This document shows positions 59,649 through 64,000 of a stretch of DNA of 64,000 bases, one piece after another. The notes under the pieces are model-generated. The model saw only the letters and a program-made list of their open reading frames with translations. It made no database searches and was not told where the DNA came from. Position 1 is the first letter of the stretch. Every line of letters starts with the position of its first letter. The translations under genes were made by a program, and so were the position numbers. This DNA is from an uncultured Eubacteriales bacterium (GTDB lineage Bacteria > Bacillota > Clostridia > Lachnospirales > Lachnospiraceae), in assembly GCA_900542465.1 (NCBI GenBank), contig UQNS01000008.1, positions 1 through 64,000 on the forward strand. The letters are read 5' to 3'.

Positions 59649-61640
59649 ATGAAGAAAAATAACAATAGTAATAAAGAACAAAATGATAAGGCGATGCAGG
59701 GTAAAATGAAAAAGAAATCAGGCATTGCCTTTTTGATTGCAATAGTAATGGTAATTATACTTATAATAAGAGTCATAGTTATCAATGCGGCAAACGGCGA
59801 AAAGTACTCGAAGATAGTACTTAACCATCAGGCGTATACTTCTGAGAGGATAACAGCAAAAAGAGGCGAGATCCTCGACAGAAACGGCATGGTGCTCGCT
59901 TACAGCAAGAAAGTATATAACCTCTTAATAGATCCTGAGAGGATACTTTCAGATGATGCCAGGTATAAAACTCCGCTGAAAGAGATGCTTATGGAGTGCT
60001 TCAATTATTCTCCTTCTGACCTGGAGGCTGCAGTTAATGAAAATACTTCCAGCAGGTATAAAAAGATCCTTTCTGATCTTACGGAAGATCAGGTGGCATC
60101 GTTCAACAAGATAAGGGAAAAGAATCTGAATATCGCATCAGCTGCATGGCTGGAAGATGACTATATAAGAACATATCCTTTTAATAATCTTGCATCTGAT
60201 GTCATTGGATTTTCATCAAATGCAAATGGCGGAGAGATAGGTCTTGAAAGACAGTACAATAACGTACTCACAGGAGTCGATGGGCTCAATTACACGTATG
60301 TAGAGGAAAATCTGGAGACCAATAAGACTATTAAATCAGCTCAGGATGGAAAGTCAGTAGTTACGACCATTGATTATGGTGTCCAGAATATTATAGAAAA
60401 ATATATAAGGGAATATAACGAAAAAAAGCCGTCTGCCAATACAGCAGTTGTAGTTGCAGATCCTCATACAGGTGAGATCCTTGGCATGGCTTCCTATCCT
60501 AATTTCAACCTGAATAATCCGAGAGATCTAAGCGTTAAGTACAAGTCGGAAGATATCGCCAAGATGAACGATAAGGAGAAAACGGATGCGCTTTACAGCA
60601 TATGGAACAATTTCTGTGTATCTCAGACCTATGAACCGGGTTCCACATTTAAAGCGATAACGGTTGCCGGAGCCCTGGAAGAAAATAAGACCAGAGACGG
60701 AGAGCGCTTCTTCTGCGCCGGAAGCACACATATTGCTAATTATATTATCAAATGCTGGAGAAGTGCAGTAGGCGGACACGGAAATCTTGATCTTGAAGAG
60801 GCTCTGGGAGATTCATGTAACGTTGTCCTCATGGAGCTTGCTAAGAGGCTTGGGCCACAGGATTTTATAAAATACCAGATGCTTTTCGGGTTTGGAAGCA
60901 GAACAGGTATAGACCTTCCTGGGGAAGAAAGAGGTATTGTCCAGGATCCCAACTCTATGTCAGAGGTAGACGTGGCAACTAACTCATTTGGTCAGTCTGT
61001 CAACGTAAATATGGTTCAGATGATAGGCGCTTATTGTTCTATTATCAATGGCGGTTATTATTATCAGCCGCATATGGTCAAAGAAATAAGAAATTCCAAC
61101 GGAGAAACTATAAAAACAGTAAATCCTACGGTACTCAGGCAGACTATAACGAAAGAGACGTCGAATACTTTGAAGAAATTCTTTAAGGCCGGCGTTGACA
61201 AGTATGCTGTACAATATTCCAAAGTCGATGGCTATTCGATCGGCGGTAAAACGGCGACAGCGGAGAAACTGCCAAGAACTGATAAGAAATGGCTCATATC
61301 AGTTATGTCATTTGCCCCGGTAGATAATCCTAAATTCCTTTTATATGTGCTTATTGATGAACCGGATGGAACAACGGGCGGAGAAGGTGACGGAACCGAT
61401 TCTCAGACGCTTACAAAAAGCATCCTGACAGAGCTTCTGCCATATCTGGGAGTCCAGAAAGACGGAACGAGTGAGGAGACTACACATACAACGCAGTCAG
61501 AAAACGGGGATACCGATAATCAGAACCATAATGAAGGGGTAGAGGTACCGGATGTCGGATCCACAGAGACGGTGCCGGCTAACAATGAATTTGAAACTGA
61601 ACCTACACAGACGACAAAGTATGTGGAAGGGGGAGAATAA
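59649..61640 (+). CDS. Class B penicillin-binding protein (FtsI/SpoVD type)
   Basis: This 663-residue transpeptidase cross-links septal or spore peptidoglycan. It has an N-terminal membrane anchor (about 28-45), a dimerisation domain with RGEILDRNGMVLAYS, and the transpeptidase domain. The active-site serine is in GSTFKAI (Ser332, Lys335), and the SxN motif is SCN (389-391). The third motif is KTATA (534-538) rather than the usual KTGTA. The C-terminus is a Thr/Glu-rich tail without PASTA repeats, unlike many SpoVD or FtsI proteins. FtsI and SpoVD cannot be separated here. Confidence 0.93.
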   Translation: MKKNNNSNKEQNDKAMQGKMKKKSGIAFLIAIVMVIILIIRVIVINAANGEKYSKIVLNHQAYTSERITAKRGEILDRNGMVLAYSKKVYNLLIDPERILSDDARYKTPLKEMLMECFNYSPSDLEAAVNENTSSRYKKILSDLTEDQVASFNKIREKNLNIASAAWLEDDYIRTYPFNNLASDVIGFSSNANGGEIGLERQYNNVLTGVDGLNYTYVEENLETNKTIKSAQDGKSVVTTIDYGVQNIIEKYIREYNEKKPSANTAVVVADPHTGEILGMASYPNFNLNNPRDLSVKYKSEDIAKMNDKEKTDALYSIWNNFCVSQTYEPGSTFKAITVAGALEENKTRDGERFFCAGSTHIANYIIKCWRSAVGGHGNLDLEEALGDSCNVVLMELAKRLGPQDFIKYQMLFGFGSRTGIDLPGEERGIVQDPNSMSEVDVATNSFGQSVNVNMVQMIGAYCSIINGGYYYQPHMVKEIRNSNGETIKTVNPTVLRQTITKETSNTLKKFFKAGVDKYAVQYSKVDGYSIGGKTATAEKLPRTDKKWLISVMSFAPVDNPKFLLYVLIDEPDGTTGGEGDGTDSQTLTKSILTELLPYLGVQKDGTSEETTHTTQSENGDTDNQNHNEGVEVPDVGSTETVPANNEFETEPTQTTKYVEGGE

Positions 61641-61642
61641 TA

Positions 61643-62992
61643 ATGGATGATTTTAAAAAGGTCTTTGTTATAGGAACGGGAATTAGCGGGATCAATGCGG
61701 CTAATTTTCTTAACAAACATGGGAAGACCGTGATCTTATATGATTCAAATGACTCGATCGATAAGGATAAGGTAAGAGATCAGCTTGATAATAAGGAAAC
61801 AGAAATAATTGCCGGAAATCTGTCAGATTCAGTCATTGATTCAGCAGATCTTCTGATACCCAGTCCCGGAGTTTTTCCCGAAAGTGAGATCTTTCAGAGA
61901 TTCGTGAGGAAGGATATTCCTATATGGGGAGAAATAGAGCTGGCTTATAGATTTGAAAAAGGAAAAGTTATCGCTATAACCGGGACCAACGGCAAGACCA
62001 CTACTACAACACTGGTGGGAGAAATGGTCAAAGCCTGGAATGAAAAGACTTTTGTCGTAGGAAACATTGGTTATCCATACACGAATGAGGTGGATAAGAC
62101 GAGCGAGGATTCCTATTCAGTGGCAGAAATTTCCAGCTATCAGCTGGAAACGATGATAGGCTTTCATCCTGTGATATCGGCGATTACAAATATTACGCCG
62201 GACCATATGGACAGACACCATACTATGGATGAGTATGAAAGAGTAAAAGAGTCCATAACAAAGAACCAGACTAAAAGTGATACGTGTATCCTTAACTATG
62301 ATGATGAAAGATTGCGAAAATTCGGAGAGGAAAAATGTCCGGCCAGCGTAATATGGTTTGGAAGAAAAAAACAGCCGGAAAATGGTTTTTACCTAGTGGG
62401 AGACCATATCTATCTTGTCAGGGGCAAACAGAAAGCGCCGATCTTAAACATCAACCAGGTAAAGCTCCTTGGAGATCATAATTATGAAAATATCATGGTT
62501 GCGCTTGGAGTTGCAATGGCCCTGGGGATGCCTCTCGATATAGCGCTCAGCGTTATAAAAAATTTTAATGCTGTTGAGCACAGAATAGAATTTGTAGCCA
62601 ATATAAACGATGTGGACTATTACAATGATTCTAAGGGAACCAATCCGGATGCGGCAATCAAAGCTATAGAGGCAATGAGGAAACCTGTGGTCCTCATTGC
62701 AGGCGGATATGACAAAGGCGTAGAATTCGATGAGTATATCAAGGCTTTTGGTGATAAAGTGAAGGAAGTAGTCGTACTTGGACAGACTGCGGATAAAATA
62801 ATAGAAACCGCTAAGAAGTATAATTTCACGAATATTAAAAAGGTCGGCACGTTAGAAGAGGCTGTGTCTGTATGCAAGGCGGATGCGGTCCCGGGTGACT
62901 GCGTATTGCTGTCTCCTGCCTGCGCAAGCTGGGGAATGTTTACCAATTTCGAAGAGCGTGGAAGACTTTTCAAGGAATATGTAAAAGCTTAA
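61643..62992 (+). CDS. murD: UDP-N-acetylmuramoyl-alanine-D-glutamate ligase
   Basis: MurD (449 residues) adds D-glutamate in wall precursor synthesis. The N-terminal Rossmann part begins VFVIGTGISGINAANFL. The ATP loop is ITGTNGKTTTTTLVGEM, and the central part includes SSYQLETM and NITPDHMDRHHTM. The C-terminal domain has HRIEFVANINDVDYYNDSK and LSPACASWGMF. It lies three bases after the penicillin-binding protein; mraY, usual here in many Firmicutes, is missing. Confidence 0.97.
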   Translation: MDDFKKVFVIGTGISGINAANFLNKHGKTVILYDSNDSIDKDKVRDQLDNKETEIIAGNLSDSVIDSADLLIPSPGVFPESEIFQRFVRKDIPIWGEIELAYRFEKGKVIAITGTNGKTTTTTLVGEMVKAWNEKTFVVGNIGYPYTNEVDKTSEDSYSVAEISSYQLETMIGFHPVISAITNITPDHMDRHHTMDEYERVKESITKNQTKSDTCILNYDDERLRKFGEEKCPASVIWFGRKKQPENGFYLVGDHIYLVRGKQKAPILNINQVKLLGDHNYENIMVALGVAMALGMPLDIALSVIKNFNAVEHRIEFVANINDVDYYNDSKGTNPDAAIKAIEAMRKPVVLIAGGYDKGVEFDEYIKAFGDKVKEVVVLGQTADKIIETAKKYNFTNIKKVGTLEEAVSVCKADAVPGDCVLLSPACASWGMFTNFEERGRLFKEYVKA

Positions 62993-63006
62993 GAGGGAGA
63001 TAAGAA

Positions 63007-64000
63007 GTGGCTCTATTTGGGAAAAAAACTGCCCAGGTTGCCAGTATAGGCAGGAAAAAAGCAGATCCTGCCGCAGCTGAAACAGCCGGTGGCACAAGGA
63101 AAGTTAGACGAAGGTTCGTCGATAGACCTATAAGGCATTTTGATTATGCTCTTCTTTTTGCGCTGGCATTTCTGATAGGATTCGGTCTGGTAATGATCTA
63201 TTCAGCATCGTCCTACTCTTCTGAGATCGATTATGGAAATTCTTCCGGCTATTTTAAAAAGCAGTTTATTTCTGTAATTCTGGGTGTGATATTTATGATA
63301 TTCTCCTACAACTTTGACTATCATAAGTATGAAGGTAAGCTGGCTACGATAATATTCGGCTTTTCTCTGCTTTCTATGTTTCTGCTTCTTACTCCGCTAG
63401 GTAAGACGGTAAATGGTGCGCGAAGGTGGATAAACCTGAAGTTCACAACTGTACAGCCGGCTGAATTTGTTAAGATAGGTGTTATCTTATTGACGGCAAC
63501 AGTCATTATAATGGCGGCAAAAAGTATTTCAAAAAGGAAGCAGCTGTTCAAAATATGGGGCATATGCGGAGTAGTGCCTGCGCTGCTCGTATATGGGATC
63601 AGTTCCAACCTTTCCAGTGCGATCATTATATTATCACTGGCCTTTATGCTGACATTTATTGCTCATCCGGGATTTAAGCCCTACCTGATCATAGCGGGAA
63701 TAATAACCGTAGTTGTCCTGATAATAGTTATATATGGTTCCACAGCAACGGCAGATACGGCCAGCTGGAGACTCAACAGGGTCTTTGTCTGGTTAAAACC
63801 GGAGGAGTATGCGGAAACGACTGCTTACCAGACGGTACAGTCACTTTATGCAATAGGCTCAGGCGGCGTATTTGGCAAGGGACTGGGAAGGAGTTTACAG
63901 AAGCTGAGCTACATTCCGGAAGCCCAGAATGATATGATTTTTGCGATCATCTGTGAAGAGCTTGGAATATTCGGTGCTATACTGATCATAGGTGTATTTG
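63007..64000 (+). CDS. ftsW: Septal peptidoglycan glycosyltransferase FtsW (3' cut by window end)
   Basis: This is a SEDS-family lipid II polymerase. The start is the GTG at 63007 with AGAGGGAGA upstream, and 331 codons are seen without a stop. After a basic cytoplasmic tail of about 45 residues come many membrane helices. SEDS marks are MIYSASSYSSEI, GARRWINLKFTTVQPAEFVK and IGSGGVFGKGLGRSLQKL, then PEAQNDMIFAIICEELGI. It works with the penicillin-binding protein encoded upstream. Confidence 0.95.
   Translation, partial: MALFGKKTAQVASIGRKKADPAAAETAGGTRKVRRRFVDRPIRHFDYALLFALAFLIGFGLVMIYSASSYSSEIDYGNSSGYFKKQFISVILGVIFMIFSYNFDYHKYEGKLATIIFGFSLLSMFLLLTPLGKTVNGARRWINLKFTTVQPAEFVKIGVILLTATVIIMAAKSISKRKQLFKIWGICGVVPALLVYGISSNLSSAIIILSLAFMLTFIAHPGFKPYLIIAGIITVVVLIIVIYGSTATADTASWRLNRVFVWLKPEEYAETTAYQTVQSLYAIGSGGVFGKGLGRSLQKLSYIPEAQNDMIFAIICEELGIFGAILIIGVF

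Noticed and set aside
1..64000. CRISPR arrays, insertion sequences, prophage, rRNA genes
   Set aside because: No regularly spaced repeats, transposase, integrase, phage structural genes or rRNA sequence were seen.

Overview
This window looks like chromosomal DNA of a low-to-moderate-GC, Gram-positive anaerobe of the class Clostridia, most likely a member of the Lachnospiraceae or a close relative. The reasons are the S10-spc-alpha ribosomal cluster with a zinc-type S14 and a KOW-domain protein before infA, a clostridial-type formate-tetrahydrofolate ligase, a YkpA/YbiT-type ABC-F protein, a PASTA kinase with its PP2C phosphatase, and a mraZ-led cell-wall cluster. The genus assignment is inference; no rRNA gene is present.

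Layout. 1-1178: AT-rich accessory DNA with two unrecognised genes. 1507-5348: a large cell-wall-anchored surface protein, split by a frameshift in a run of seven A. 5426-21101: the ribosomal supercluster (S10 to L17), including secY, adk, a KOW protein, infA, L36 (too short for most ORF finders) and rpoA. 21250-28894: a housekeeping operon with the energy-coupling-factor transporter module (ecfA1, ecfA2, ecfT), truA, the t6A genes tsaE, a tsaB-rimI fusion and tsaD, rnz and ispD. 28963-29194: two tRNA-Ser genes, each with its own terminator. 29416-37545: an accessory-looking operon with a tandem-duplicated methyltransferase (split by a run of eight T), a complete nickel/peptide-type ABC importer and a MATE exporter. 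37617: tRNA-Trp. 37933-38718: an orphan protein with a possible TIR-like fold.

38890-56206: ABC-F, ftsK, fhs, then a long run priA-def-fmt-yugP-rsmB-rlmN-prpC-prkC-rsgA-rpe, a classic Firmicute order. 56300-57397 on the minus strand: ychF, the only clear minus-strand gene. 57626-64000: the division and cell-wall cluster mraZ-rsmH-ftsL-pbp-murD-ftsW, with ftsW cut by the window end and mraY absent from its usual place.

The most interesting accessory unit is 29416-37545: a two-domain methyltransferase, a binding protein, two permeases and two ATPases (one with a ferredoxin-like cysteine cluster), and an exporter. This could be a route to make, export and recapture a small metal-binding or peptide molecule, but that is inference. 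Two genes are broken by single-base homopolymer indels (7 A and 8 T), so both true phase variation and an assembly error must be considered.
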